Source of the DNA: Mimachlamys varia
Taxonomy: Eukaryota > Mollusca > Bivalvia > Pectinida > Pectinidae
Assembly: GCA_947623455.1 (NCBI GenBank)
Contig: OX392541.1
Coordinates: 3,486,701 to 3,550,700, forward strand
Direction: 5' to 3'
DNA length: 64,000 nt
The notes under the pieces are model-generated. The model was given only the letters and a program-made list of their open reading frames with translations. It did not search any database and was not told the DNA's origin. Of this stretch, positions 11,843-25,130 are shown piece after piece; positions within the stretch are counted from its first letter, which is position 1; each line of letters opens with the position of its first letter. Made by a program: the position numbers and the translations under genes.

Positions 11843-12039
11843 GTAAACACACGAGTACTCAATCAGAACGTCATGCGGCCTGGTTTTCACTGTTAAATAG
11901 CCACCACAGACATCTCCATCACACTGCGTACTGACGATGATTGTAAGGAACACACCGGTCTCTATTGGATTTATCTTGTTATCATGCCTTGTACCCAGTA
12001 AGTATTGTCTCTCCGACACGGAAACATTATCCTCACTAG
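11843..12039 (-). CDS. Possible isolated internal exon of a minus-strand gene
   Basis: On the minus strand the frame is open across this stretch and ends at a strong donor, TTAC|GTAAGTAG. The translation has a balanced composition with two to three cysteines (for example 'VSTQCDGDVCGGYLTVK') and looks more like real protein than random AT-rich sequence. The upstream acceptor ('atttggaag') is weak and no partner exon could be joined with certainty; open minus-strand stretches near 23,531-23,743 and 24,020-24,270 are possible partners. I do not recognise a family. A chance ORF remains possible. Confidence 0.25.
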
Positions 12040-12491
12040 CTTCCAAATATTTGCTATTTTTTCTTTTTGAAACGATGTAGAATTAATTGTTTTTCATTTG
12101 ATAATATCTTAAGAAAATCCAAATTGTTGATAATTGTTTGTCTTTACAAACTACTGTGAGATAAAATATTAGACAGAATCAAATGCGAGTTTCTTTCAAT
12201 AGGATCGTTATAACTTTGTATGAAGATTTGCAGTATATCAGGAAACAAAAGAGCTTCATTTGCGCCAATCAAAAGTTGATAGCGATAGTTACCTAATGTT
12301 ATATATCTTAGAAGTTTAATTTTAATCCTTGGTATACATGTCCTTTCACTTTAGGGTCAAAGCCGAGTTTTCGAAATTGTTTGATTACCGACGAAAACTA
12401 ATTCATCCTAGTAGCGATACAACTTCAAGTGAAACTCTGCTAAATAGTGTGTATCATGATAATAAATAAAATAAACTTCTAATAGTTTGTG

Positions 12492-15383
12492 GCATACATA
12501 TAATTCTAAACAATGGTCCACCGTGTGTGACATACATATAATTATAATCAATGGTCCACTGTGTGTGGCATACATATAATTATAAACAATGATCCACCGT
12601 GAGTGACATACATATAATTATAAACAATGATCCACCGTGTGTGACATACATATAATTATAAACAATGATCCATCGTGTGTTACATACATATAATTATAAA
12701 CAATGATCCACCGTGTGTGACATACATATAATTATAAACAATGATCCACCGTGTGTTACATACATATAATTATAAACAATGATCCACCGTGTGTGACATA
12801 CATATAATTATAAACAATGATCCACCGTGTGTGACATACACATAATTATAAACAATGATCCACCGTGTGACATACATATAATTATAAACAATGATCCACC
12901 GTGTGTGACATACATATAATTATAAACAATGATCTACCGTGTGTGACATATATATAATTATAAACAATGATCTACCGTGTGTGACATACATATAATTATA
13001 AACAATGATCTACCGTGTGTGACATACATATAATTATAAACAATGATCTACCGTGTGTGACATACATATAATTACAAACAATGGTATACCGTGTGTGACA
13101 TACATATAATTATAAACAATGATCCACCGTGTGTGACATACACATAATTATAAACAATGATCCACCGTGTGACATACATATAATTATAAACAATGATCCA
13201 CCGTGTGTGACATACATATAATTATAAACAATGATCTACCGTGTGTGACATATATATAATTATAAACAATGATCCACCATGTGTGACATACATATAATTT
13301 TAAACAATGGTCCACCGTGTGTGACATACATATAATTATAAACAATGATCCACCGTGTGTCATACATGTAATTATAAACAATGATCCACCGTGTGTGACA
13401 TACATATAAATATAAACAATGATCCACCGTGTGTGACATACATATAATTATAAACAATGGTCCACCGTGTGTGACATACATATAATTATAAACAATGATC
13501 CACCGTGTGTGACATACATATAATTATAAACAATGATCCACCGTGTGACATACATATAATTATAAACAATGATCCACCGTGTGTGACATACATATAATTA
13601 TAAACAATGGTCCACCGTGTGTGACATACATATAATTATAAACAATGGTCCGCCGTGTGTGACATATATATAATTATATACAATGGCCCACCGTGTGTGA
13701 CACACATATAATTATAAACAATGATCCACCGTGTGTGACATACATAGAATTATAAACAATGATCCACCGTGTGTGACAAACATATAATTATAAATAATGA
13801 TCCACCGTGTGTGACAAACATATAATTATAAACAATGATCCACCGTGTGTTACATACATATAATTATAAACAATGATCCACCGTGTGTTACATACATATA
13901 ATTATAAACAATGATCCACCGTGTGTGACAAACATATAATTATAAATAATGATCCACCGTGTGTGACATACATATAATTATAAACAATGGTCCACCGTGT
14001 GTGACATACATATAATTATAAACAATGATCCACCGTGTGTGACAAACATATAATTATAAACAATAGTCCACCGTGTGTGACATACATATAATTATAAACA
14101 ATGATCCACCGTGTGTTACATACATATAATTATAATCAATAGTCTACCGTGTGAGACATACATATAATTTTAAACAATGGTCTGCCGTGTGTGACATACA
14201 TATAATTTTAAACAATGGTCTGCCATGTGTGACATACATATGATTATAAACAATGATCCACCGTGTGTTACATACATATAATTATAATCAATAGTCTACC
14301 GTGTGTTACATACATATAATTATAAACAATGATCCACCGTGTGTGACATACATATAATTTTAAACAATGGTCTGCCGTGTGTGACATACATATAATTTTA
14401 AACAATGATCTGCCATTTGTGACATACATATAATTATAAACAATGGTCCACCGTGTGTGACATACATATAATTATAAACAATGGTCCACCGTGTGTGACA
14501 TACATATAATTATAAACAATGGTATACCGTGTGTGACAAACATATAATTATAAACAATGATCCACCGTGTGTGACAAACATATAATTATAAACAATAGTC
14601 CACCGTGTGTGACATACATATAATTATAAACAATGATCCACCGTGTGTTACATACATATAATTATAATCAATAGTCTACCGTGTGAGACATACATATAAT
14701 TTTAAACAATGGTCTGCCGTGTGTGACATACATATAATTTTAAACAATGGTCTGCCATGTGTGACATACATATGATTATAAACAATGATCCACCGTGTGT
14801 TACATACATATAATTATAATCAATAGTCTACCGTGTGTTACATACATATAATTATAATCAATAGTCTACCGTGTGAGATATACATATAATTTTAAACAAT
14901 GGTCTGCCGTGTGTGACATACATATAATTTTAAACAATGGTCTGCCATTTGTGACATACATATAATTATAAACAATGGTCCACCGTGTGTGACATACATA
15001 TAATTATAAACAATGGTCCACCGTGTGTGACATACATATAATTATAAACAATGGTATACCGTGTGTGACAAACATATAATTATAAACAATGATCCACCGT
15101 GTGTGAAATACATATAATTATAAACAATGATCCATCGTGTGTGACATACATATAATTATAAACAATGGTCCACCGTGTGTGACATACATATAATTATAAA
15201 CAATGATCCACCGTGTGTGACAAACATATAATTATAAACAATGATCCACCGTGTGTTACATACATATAATTATAAACAATGATCCACCGTGTGTGACATA
15301 CATATAATTATAAACAATGGTATACCGTGTGTGACAAACATATAATTATAAACAATGATCCACCGTGTGTGACATACATATAA
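12492..15383. repeat. 38-bp minisatellite, about 76 copies
   Basis: The unit is 38 bp, with the constant parts 'catacatataattataaac' and 'aatgatccaccgtgtgtga'. Variants (ggtcc, gtctgcc, gtatacc) come in ordered groups. A run near 14,040-14,500 recurs near 14,580-15,060, a sign of segmental duplication inside the array. Single-unit deletions of 2 bp occur. The array ends about 170 bp before the acceptor of the exon at 15556, so it is probably intronic or upstream of that gene. The open frames in it on the minus strand are repeat by-products. Confidence 0.95.
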
Positions 15384-15555
15384 CAAATTTTCATGCTAAA
15401 GTGAAACTTTGAAAATAAATACACTTTATTGAGAGCAGGTCTTACTATTTTCTGAAGAAAACGTCTATATGAATTATGAAATCAGAATAGTCGATACTTA
15501 ATATCAACAATCGAATACCGTACTTACATTTGTATAAAATAAATTTTTTTTTCAG

Positions 15556-17216
15556 TGCTGAGTGGCCAAGGCGGGGCTGGGCCGGGCCTGTTTGACCCCA
15601 ACAGATTCTCCTCTGTGAGTGGCATGCTGAGTGGCCTCGAACCATCTGTAACTGAACACTTGGAATTCCCCTTGTCAAACGTAAACGCCCAAAATTGGGC
15701 TGATGCGTCAGGAACGCAAAGTCAGGCACGTCGTAACGGTGAAACTTCTGTACACAACAGTCTACACCCTAACGACCCCCACCACGGCCATGATCACGGT
15801 GGCGGCGCAGTGATCGATCACTCGAACCATGAACACGTGGGGGGAGCAGTGGACATATCGAGTTTTGTTGCTGTCGAACCGAACACCCCGGCTGGACAAA
15901 CTCCTACACGGGAGGAGGCTCAAGAATTGAGACAACAGCAGCTGTGGGACCTGAGGAACGGCGTTTCTGATACAACAGTTCGGACAGGGCAACAACAATC
16001 CCCTGACCCCACACATGGCCACGGTCACATCAGAGATCCAACCACTGCTACCGACACATCCCAATTCGTTTCAGTTGGTTCGCAGCAACCTAATCCATCA
16101 GATCCTTCTAGCCCGAATCTAACACGGGCAGAAAGGCGTGAAAGGCGGCGGCAGCGACGTTTGAATCGAATGAACCGCTTGAACGATGCGCGCGCGGGAC
16201 CAGGCAATGCAGGACCCGGACAAGGTGACCAACAAATGACGCGCCAAGAGCGGAGACGACAGCAACGGCTCCAGAGGAGAATGGAGAGACAGCAGAGACA
16301 GCAGAGACGTCGTTTGGAAAGATTAGGACAAGGTCCGGTTGATCCTACAGACGCACAAAGCACCGGAACTGAACATACTCAGGATCACCATCAAGGACCA
16401 CGAGATAGAAACAGACAACGCCTAAACCGAAGAGGTCGACAGAGATGGAATCGAAATAATAGAAATCAAGCAACAAACACTGTCGGTCCGATCGATGAAC
16501 CTGTTATCGTACCGGAAGGGACTAGCACAGCCGACGCTATGCCTTCCTCTTTTGTATTACCAAAGCAGCAGGCGCAATTGTCTGTTGCAGCTCTTGAATG
16601 GCTAGATCGGGAAAAAGCTCGTTTACTAGCTGTAGAAAGGGCGAAACTAGCAGAACAGCATGCTAAAGAACTTGCTGCAAAAATAGCAGCGGAAAAAGCA
16701 GCAGAGGAGGCGCGACTGCTGGAAGAACAAAAAGCAAAAGAGGCTGCGAGGTTAAAAGCTGCAGCAGAAAGGAAAGCAAGGGAAAAAGAAGCTCGAAGAC
16801 AAAAAAAGGAACAAGAAAGATTAGCTGCAGAAATGAGGGCTAAAATTCTGGCTGCAGAAGAAGCAGCCAGGAAAGCTGAAATAATACAGAGACAAATAGC
16901 TGAAGAGGCAGAAAGACAGCGTCAAGAACAGGAAAGACTTCAGCGTCTTGCAGAAGAAAGGGCGCGTCAGGAAGCAAGAGAGTTAGCAATGAGGCAGGAG
17001 GCAGAGCGACAACGTCAGGAACAGGCGAGACTTCAGCGTGTAGCGGAAGATCACGCTAGAGCGCAGGCGAGGGAGCGAGCCAGACTAGCAGAAATCGAAC
17101 GTCTGAAACGCATGACGACTACACCAGCCCCAGTCCCTGTAGTCCATGTTCCGCGCAGAAGGCGCCGACGACGTAGGCTTTTTAGAAGGTTTAGAAGACT
17201 ATTCGGAAAGAAATGA
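15556..17216 (+). CDS. Terminal exon: His-rich, Arg-rich, long charged-helix protein
   Basis: A strong acceptor (T-run, then 'ttcag') precedes 15556; 552 codons remain open to TGA at 17214. Layout by exon residue: 1-65 Gly/Ser/Asn-rich; about 70-100 His-rich (HHGHDHGGG, HSNHEH) with a second HGHGH near 155; about 190-260 and 290-315 Arg/Gln-rich; about 350-515 a nearly uninterrupted Ala/Glu/Lys/Arg/Gln helix (single alpha-helix or coiled coil) with an internal repeat of about 28 residues starting AERQRQEQ; then a TTTPAPVPVV linker, a run of eight Arg and LFRRFRRLFGKK. No enzyme domain is seen. The exon needs one base before it (phase 1), as does the one at 6808, so the signal-peptide exon at 4418 could feed either; otherwise its own first exon is unseen. 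Metal or polyanion binding is a guess from composition. Confidence 0.8.
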
Positions 17217-17491
17217 GTGAATAATTAAATGTATAAAAAAAAAACACCATTTTTATGAACGAAAGCACACATGACATGTTTAATACGCTTAACAAGACAT
17301 TACAATTAGTAAAAACTGGGGTTACAAACGAGTTCTGTGTTATAATACAATGCTCTGTGCTCCATGCAATGCTTTTCGATTGACTTGTGTATGCTCCATA
17401 ATCTTTAATGAAGACATACAGCACCGTTTCATCGCTATTACATTGTACAACAATTTAGGAGTTTGAGTGAATATATAGTTGCAAAGTGATG
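17217..17491 (+). other. 3' region of the charged-helix gene
   Basis: A short spacer between the stop codon and the 55-bp array. It has an attaaa near 17,225 that could serve as a poly(A) signal, followed by an A-run. Nothing else is seen. Confidence 0.35.
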
Positions 17492-20400
17492 GTGAATTTG
17501 ACATCGCCTCTGTTATACTTAGTGTAATATCTCTATTTCTCGTACGGTGAATTTGACATCGCCTCTGTTATACTTAGTGTAATATCTCTATTTCTCGTAC
17601 GGTGAATTTGACATCGCCTCTGTTATACTAGTGTAATATCTCTATTTCTCGTACGGTGTACTTGACATCGCGTCTGTTATACTTAGTGTAATATCTCTAT
17701 TTCTCGTACGGTGAATTTGACATCGCCTCTGTTATACTTAGTGTAATATCTCTATTTCTCGTACGGTGAATTTGACATCGCCTCTGTTATACTTAGTGTA
17801 ATATCTCTATTTCTCGTATGGTGTACTTGACATCGTCTCTGTTATACTTAGTGTAATATCTCTATTTCTCGTACGGTGAATTTGACATCGCCTCTGTTAT
17901 ACTTAGTGTAATATCTCTATTTCTCGTACGGTGTACTTGACATCGCGTCTGTTATACTTAGTGTAATATCTCTATTTCTCGTACGGTGAATTTGACATCG
18001 CCTCTGTTATACTTAGTGTAATATCTCTATTTCTCGTACGGTGAATTTGACATCGCCTCTGTTATTATTAGTGTAATATCTCTATTTCTCGTACGGTGAA
18101 TTTGACATCACCTCTGTTATACTTAGTCTAATATCTCTATTTCTCGTACGGTGAATTTGACATCGCCTCTGTTATACTTAGTGTAATATCTCTATTTCTG
18201 GTACGGTGAATTTGACAGCGTCTCTGTTATACTTAGTGTAATATCTCTATTTCTCGTACGGTGTACTTGACATCGCCGCTGTTATACTTAGTGTAATATC
18301 TCTATTTCTCGTACGGTGAATTTGACATCGCCTCTGTTATACTTAGTCTAATATCTCTATTTCTCGTACGGTGAATTTGACATCGCCTCTGTTATACTTA
18401 GTGTAATATCTCTATTTCTCGTACGGTGAATTTGACATCGCCTCTGTTGTACTTAGTGTAATATCTCTATTTCTCGTACGGTGTACTTGACATCGCCTCT
18501 GTTATACTTAGTGTAATATCTCTATTTCTCGTACGGTGATTTTGACATCGCTTCGGTTATACTTAGTGTAATATCTCTATTTCTGGTACGGTGAATTTGA
18601 CATCGCCTCTGTTATACTTAGTGTAATATCTCTATTTCTCGTACGGTGAATTTGACATCGCCTCTGTTGTACTTAGTGTAATATCTCTATTTCTCGTACG
18701 GTGTACTTGACATCGCCTCTGTTATACTTAGTGTAATATCTCTATTTCTCGTACGGTGAATTTGACATCGCCTCTGTTATACTTAGTGTAATATCTCTAT
18801 TTCTCGTACGGTGATTTTGACATCGCTTCGGTTATACTTAGTGTAATATCTCTATTTCTCGTACGGTGAATTCGACATCACCTCTGTTATACTTAGTGTA
18901 ATATCTCTATTTCTCGTACGGTGTACTTGACATCGCCTCTGTTATACTTAGTGTAATATATGTATTTCTCGTATGGTGAACTTGACATCGCCTCTGTTAT
19001 ACTTAGTGTAATATCTCTATTTCTCGTACGGTGAATTTGACATCGTCTCTGTTATACTTAGTGTAATATCTCTATTTCTCGTACGGTGAATTTGACATCG
19101 CCTCTGTTATACTTATTGTAATATCTCTATTTCTCGTACGGTGAATTTGACCTTGTCTCTGTTATACTTAGTGTAATATATGTATTTCTCGTACGGTGCA
19201 CTTGACATCGCCTCTGTTATACTTAGTGTAATATCTCTATTTCTCGTACGGTGAATTTGACATCGTCTCTGTTATACTTAGTGTAATATCTCTATTTCTC
19301 GTACGGTGTACTTGACATCGTCTCTGTTATACTTAGTGTAATATCTCTATTTCTCGTACGGTGAATTTGACATCGCCTCTGTTATACTTAGTGTAATATC
19401 TCTATTTCTCGTACGGTGAATTTGACATCGCCTCTGTTATACTAAGTGTAATATTTCTATTTCTCGCATGGTGAACTTGACATCGCCTCTGTTATACTTA
19501 GTGTAATATCTCTATTTCTCGTACGGTGAATTTGACATCGCCTCTGTTATACTTAGTGTAATATCTCTATTTCTCGTACGGTGTACTTGACATCGTCTCT
19601 GTTATACTTAGTGTAATATCTCTATTTCTCGTACGGTGAATTTGACATCGCCTCTGTTGTACTTAGTGTAATATCTCTATTTCTCGTACGGTGAATTTGA
19701 CATCGCCTCTGTTGTACTTAGTGTAATATCTCTATTTCTCGTACGGTGAATTTGACATCGCTTCGGTTATACTTAGTGTAATATCTCTATTTCTCGTACG
19801 GTGAATTTGACATCGCCTCTGTTATACTAAGTGTAATATCTCTATTTCTCGTACGGTGTACTTGACATCGCGTCTGTTATACTTAGTGTAATATCTCTAT
19901 TTCTCGTACGGTGAATTTGACATCGCCTCTGTTGTACTTAGTGTAATATCTCTATTTCTCGTACGGTGAATTTGACATCGCCTCTGTTGTACTTAGTGTA
20001 ATATCTCTATTTCTCGTACGGTGTACTTGACATCGCCTCTGTTATACTTAGTGTAATATCTCTATTTCTCGTACGGTGAATTTGACATCGCCTCTGTTAT
20101 ACTTAGTGTAATATCTCTATTTCTCGTACGGTGAATTTGACATCGCCTCTGTTATACTTAGTGTAATATCTCTATTTCTCGTACGGTGAATTTGACATCG
20201 CCTCTGTTGTACTTAGTGTAATATCTCTATTTCTCGTACGGTGTACTTGACATCGCCTCTGTTATACTTAGTGTAATATCTCTATTTCTCGTACGGTGAT
20301 TTTGACATCGCTTCGGTTATACTTAGTGTAATATCTCTATTTCTCGTACGGTGAATTTGACATCGCCTCTGTTATACTTAGTGTAATATCTCTATTTCTC

Positions 20401-21888
20401 GTACGGTGAATTTGACATCGCCTCTGTTATACTTAGTGTAATATCTCTATTTCTCGTACGGTGATTTTGACATCGCTTCGGTTATACTTAGTGTAATATC
20501 TCTATTTCTCGTACGGTGAATTCGACATCACCTCTGTTATACTTAGTGTAATATCTCTATTTCTCGTACGGTGTACTTGACATCGCCTCTGTTATACTTA
20601 GTGTAATATATGTATTTCTCGTATGGTGAACTTGACATCGCCTCTGTTATACTTAGTGTAATATCTCTATTTCTCGTACGGTGAATTTGACATCGTCTCT
20701 GTTATACTTAGTGTAATATCTCTATTTCTCGTACGGTGAATTTGACATCGCCTCTGTTATACTTATTGTAATATCTCTATTTCTCGTACGGTGAATTTGA
20801 CCTTGTCTCTGTTATACTTAGTGTAATATATGTATTTCTCGTACGGTGCACTTGACATCGCCTCTGTTATACTTAGTGTAATATCTCTATTTCTCGTACG
20901 GTGAATTTGACATCGTCTCTGTTATACTTAGTGTAATATCTCTATTTCTCGTACGGTGTACTTGACATCGTCTCTGTTATACTTAGTGTAATATCTCTAT
21001 TTCTCGTACGGTGAATTTGACATCGCCTCTGTTATACTTAGTGTAATATCTCTATTTCTCGTACGGTGAATTTGACATCGCCTCTGTTATACTAAGTGTA
21101 ATATTTCTATTTCTCGCATGGTGAACTTGACATCGCCTCTGTTATACTTAGTGTAATATCTCTATTTCTCGTACGGTGAATTTGACATCGCCTCTGTTAT
21201 ACTAAGTGTAATATCTCTATTTCTCGTACGGTGTACTTGACATCGTCTCTGTTATACTTAGTGTAATATCTCTATTTCTCGTACGGTGAATTTGACATCG
21301 CCTCTGTTGTACTTAGTGTAATATCTCTATTTCTCGTACGGTGAATTTGACATCGCCTCTGTTGTACTTAGTGTAATATCTCTATTTCTCGTACGGTGAA
21401 TTTGACATCGCTTCGGTTATACTTAGTGTAATATCTCTATTTCTCGTACGGTGAATTTGACATCGCCTCTGTTATACTAAGTGTAATATCTCTATTTCTC
21501 GTACGGTGTACTTGACATCGCGTCTGTTATACTTAGTGTAATATCTCTATTTCTCGTACGGTGAATTTGACATCGCCTCTGTTGTACTTAGTGTAATATC
21601 TCTATTTCTCGTACGGTGAATTTGACATCGCCTCTGTTGTACTTAGTGTAATATCTCTATTTCTCGTACTGTGTACTTGACATCGCCTCTGTTATACTTA
21701 GTGTAATATCTCTATTTCTCGTACGGTGAATTTGACATCGCCTCTGTTGTACTTAGTGTAATATCTCTATTTCTCGTACGGTGAATTTGACATCGCCTCT
21801 GTTATACTTAGTGTAATATCTCTATTTCTCGTACGGTGAATTTGACATCGCCTCTGTTATACTTAGTGAAATATCTCTATTTCTCGTT
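17492..21888. repeat. 55-bp minisatellite, about 80 copies, with higher-order repeat
   Basis: The 55-bp unit contains 'gtgaatttgacatcgcctct', 'gttatacttagtgtaatatc' and 'tctatttctcgtacg'. Unit variants (gtgtactt, gtgatttt, cttcggtt, tatgtatttct, ccttgtct) occur in the same order twice at a 1650-bp offset (30 units): about 18,810-20,080 and 20,460-21,730. That shows a recent block duplication. Copies are highly homogeneous and there is no CDS in it. Confidence 0.95.
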
Positions 21889-24435
21889 CAAATAACAACA
21901 TAATCACTTCAACGAAAGTCATTATTGATTCTTTAACGCCAATCCCATTACTCACTTAATTCTTCTATGTACCTTAAATGCGTCCTATCACCAACATCAA
22001 GATTACCTCTGGTCACTAGAATACATACAAAAGACCCAAAAGGCCTTAGTAGTCATAGCATAGGTACTGGCAACCCATTTACACTGTAGAGATGTGATGA
22101 AGAGAAAACGAAGTGGAATACAGTACTATTCTATCACAACAAGGTTAACTACTTTTTTTTGCAATTGAGGAGGGAACGTTAATAAATAAGAACATAAATA
22201 AGAATAATTTCCAATAAAAATGGACAAAGTCACCCAAAGGTGTTCGTAACCCCATATCCATGGGGAAATCGAATAACCCGGGGAGCTGAAATTACCATTC
22301 CATCCATGCAGAGATATGGGCTGTTGTACTATCGATTCTAGAGAAGATCTTTCAGATCTTGATTAATTATATCACTTTGGTCAGGAAGTCCAATTTTACA
22401 ATTTGACACTATCTATTTTCTGATTATGTTCACCAAATAGGAATAAATTCCTAATGAAAACGGACAAAATATTACTTGACATGCTTTCCCAATACCAGGT
22501 ATAAATATTAGTTTACCGAGGTGTACCTGAATTAACATATTAACCAAAGAAAACTCCTCATCATCATTCCCTCCCTGGGAAAAATAGATTGCAGTTTCTC
22601 TGAGTATGGAGAAGCAGATTTTTTTTTTTTCTACATATTGTTTCATTTCCCCTTTCGGGGCCAAGTCCTTGTCTCTTGGATTTTGGCAGGAATCTTAAAT
22701 TCTACAAATGTGTATCCATAGTTTAATCTGTTCAAACAATTCATTCACTAGTCCAGGAGAAAAATTTCAAAAATATAAAACACTCGAGTCCCATAACACA
22801 CTACGGACGGAAAACGATCAGAATACCGCCATGATTCCCGAGGTAAAATCATAGTGTTATTAAGAATTATCATAATGAATATATGTTCGTTGCTAACTGC
22901 GGGCATACTACCGTATACGCAGTCAAAATGAGGTACACTAATATATGGAGGTAATAATGCTGAAATGTTATACGAAGAAAATCATTTCAAAACCGGTTGC
23001 TACGATAGTTACTATGATAGGTATGGTTGCTAAGGTAACGGTGAATCTTCGTCGATATATTAATTTGGTAAATTTAGAAAGTCTTATTGCCTCACTAAAA
23101 ACATGCGCCTTCAGGGGTGTAGAGGGCGTAGGTGACCGAAATCCTTAGATATCGAGAATGCATATAATGAAAACAAAACCAAGTAAGCAGTGTTTTTTTT
23201 CAGTTATAACAAGTTGCCATACAAATATTCATATTCAAAAATATCCATCTTCAAATCATAGAAGGAAACAGAGAGGGCGGCCAGAAAGCTAGTACAGTTA
23301 AATGTTTGAAATGGTCCTCAATATTCCAGTGGTAACACACTTAATTATGTCCTCTGCACTCCTGGGATATACTTAAGTATGTCATTGTCAAATTTGAACA
23401 CATGCGAGTAGTTCATTTTTGTATACAAATAACTGACATAACTGCTTGGCGGTTAAATGTCCATTAAAGATAAAACTAAAGGTGCGGCACTGGACTCCAA
23501 CGCCGGTCATTTTACCGTTACGTGGCTGTACTATTTATTTAATATAAATACCCTCAGTTTCGTCATGATATATTTCCTGGTTGTAGAGGACGTAAATAAA
23601 CCCAATACATGACGAGGGTGATACAGCACCATGTTTACGTTTAATTCTGGGTTACAAGGCGAATGTTTCGTACATCTGATACAGTATATATCGCATGCCT
23701 CCAGATCAATGGTCAAAATGAATCGGACAAATAGTGTACGCATTTACTAGCTAACAACTGTTTCTACATGATGTACGAAGTTTGCGATTTTTTGTCAATA
23801 AATTATTACTTAATATTGAAGATGAAGAACTTAAAACTAGTAATATCACGAGTTAGTTTGTGGGTTGAACTTGATTTTCGCACTATTCTAGCCTGGACTT
23901 AGATACATGTAGAAGGGTTCCGTGCTTCTAGTGGATGGATCGCTGCAAGGGATTTGTCAGACTGAACGTGTCCAGAATATTCTAAAAATGAATAGCATTT
24001 AATACAGAGAATATTTGGTATGTTTTTCCCTTCCTCGAGACGGGTGTTACACGACCCGCTGTCGGGAGATCTGCTAGGATCCGACAAGGTGTAGTGCCCA
24101 GAACCACGAATTTACATGGTCGGGTTAACTCGAAAAAGTTGTTTTTCATATCGATTCTTTGACCACTACATACATCGGTACACCTGTATCCTGCATCCGT
24201 AAAACTAGATGTGTTAGTGTGACACGAATGCACCCGCCGGTAACCAAGGCGAGTAATGGAGCTTTTTAGCACATGTACAATTGACTCCTTAATATGTTTA
24301 TACTCAGTTTTTCACGCTCTTGCTAATTATTGGGTGACCAGTGCTGCATTTCAAAGCTTATTACCGGTAATAACAAAAAAAAAAAATGGAAATTTCATAC
24401 ACTATTTTTGTAAAGATTAATAAACCAACAATTGT
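21889..24435. other. Long stretch without a clear gene
   Basis: Mostly AT-rich. Two minus-strand open stretches, near 23,531-23,743 and 24,020-24,270, have cysteines and reasonable composition but no convincing splice sites on both ends. They are candidates only for exons of an unseen gene. Confidence 0.35.
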
Positions 24436-25130
24436 TTTTTAAGCGACGTTTCGATGACTAGTACGATGTGTACCCCGTCACCTTCGTCAGATTAATGTCC
24501 AGCAAAGCTTTTACACTAAAGATGGTGTAAATTATTGTGAACGAGTTGGTAAATGACAAATCAGCCATTTCGTCTTCGCTGTTTAGGCGTATATACAATA
24601 ATACAGTTATTGTTGCGAAATGACTAGATTCAACTACTATTTGGTATTAGACGTGCGAGAGTCTGTGAAGCGCCTCATCTCGATTTAGAACCAGCCCACT
24701 GCGGCGTATCCAGATGGCTTCTTTGATCTGCCGCCTACGCAGATTGCTCTCTTTGTCAAGCACTTTGGACTTTTCCCAATCAATCACATGCTTTTTTTCT
24801 GTATGGCATGGTCAGTGATTGCCGATTTGTTTATCTAAGACCCCGACTGCTTCTTTTCTGATCGGATGAATTTATTTCCTTCTTGTGTTTCAGTATCTTT
24901 CCGGTGTTCACCAAGGCGAGCACCAAATCGTCTTCCCTTCTCTCCAATACACAATGCGTCGCAGTTTTGGCATCCGATCTTGTTTATCCTGATCATGTAC
25001 AAGAATATTTCGAAGTGGCTTCATGGCTGTTACTATGCCATGCCTGCGATATATCCTCTGGATGGTTTCTGATATACCTTGATATGCGGAATGACCACTT
25101 GACCTTTTGTTTTGTCCTGATCCTTAATTG
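24436..25130 (-). pseudogene. Penelope-like element relic with GIY-YIG endonuclease and 3' end
   Basis: The minus-strand translation, with stops, reads in order 'KIGCQNCDALCIGEKGR' (the GIY-YIG-type strand region), 'FGARLGEHRKDTE', 'NKSAITDHAI', 'AKSPKCL'-like text and 'RRQIKEAIWIRRSG'-like text. The segment ends near 24,445-24,490 with 'ctgacgaaggtgacgggg' and 'cgaaacgtcgct', the usual 3' terminus of Penelope-like elements. Only the endonuclease part and tail are present; the RT is missing. In-frame stops and indels make it inactive. Confidence 0.75.

Noticed and set aside
12492..15383. CRISPR-like array of regularly spaced repeats
   Set aside because: The unit is head-to-tail with no unique spacers and the DNA is eukaryotic. 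The same holds for the 55-, 33-, 30- and 69-bp arrays.
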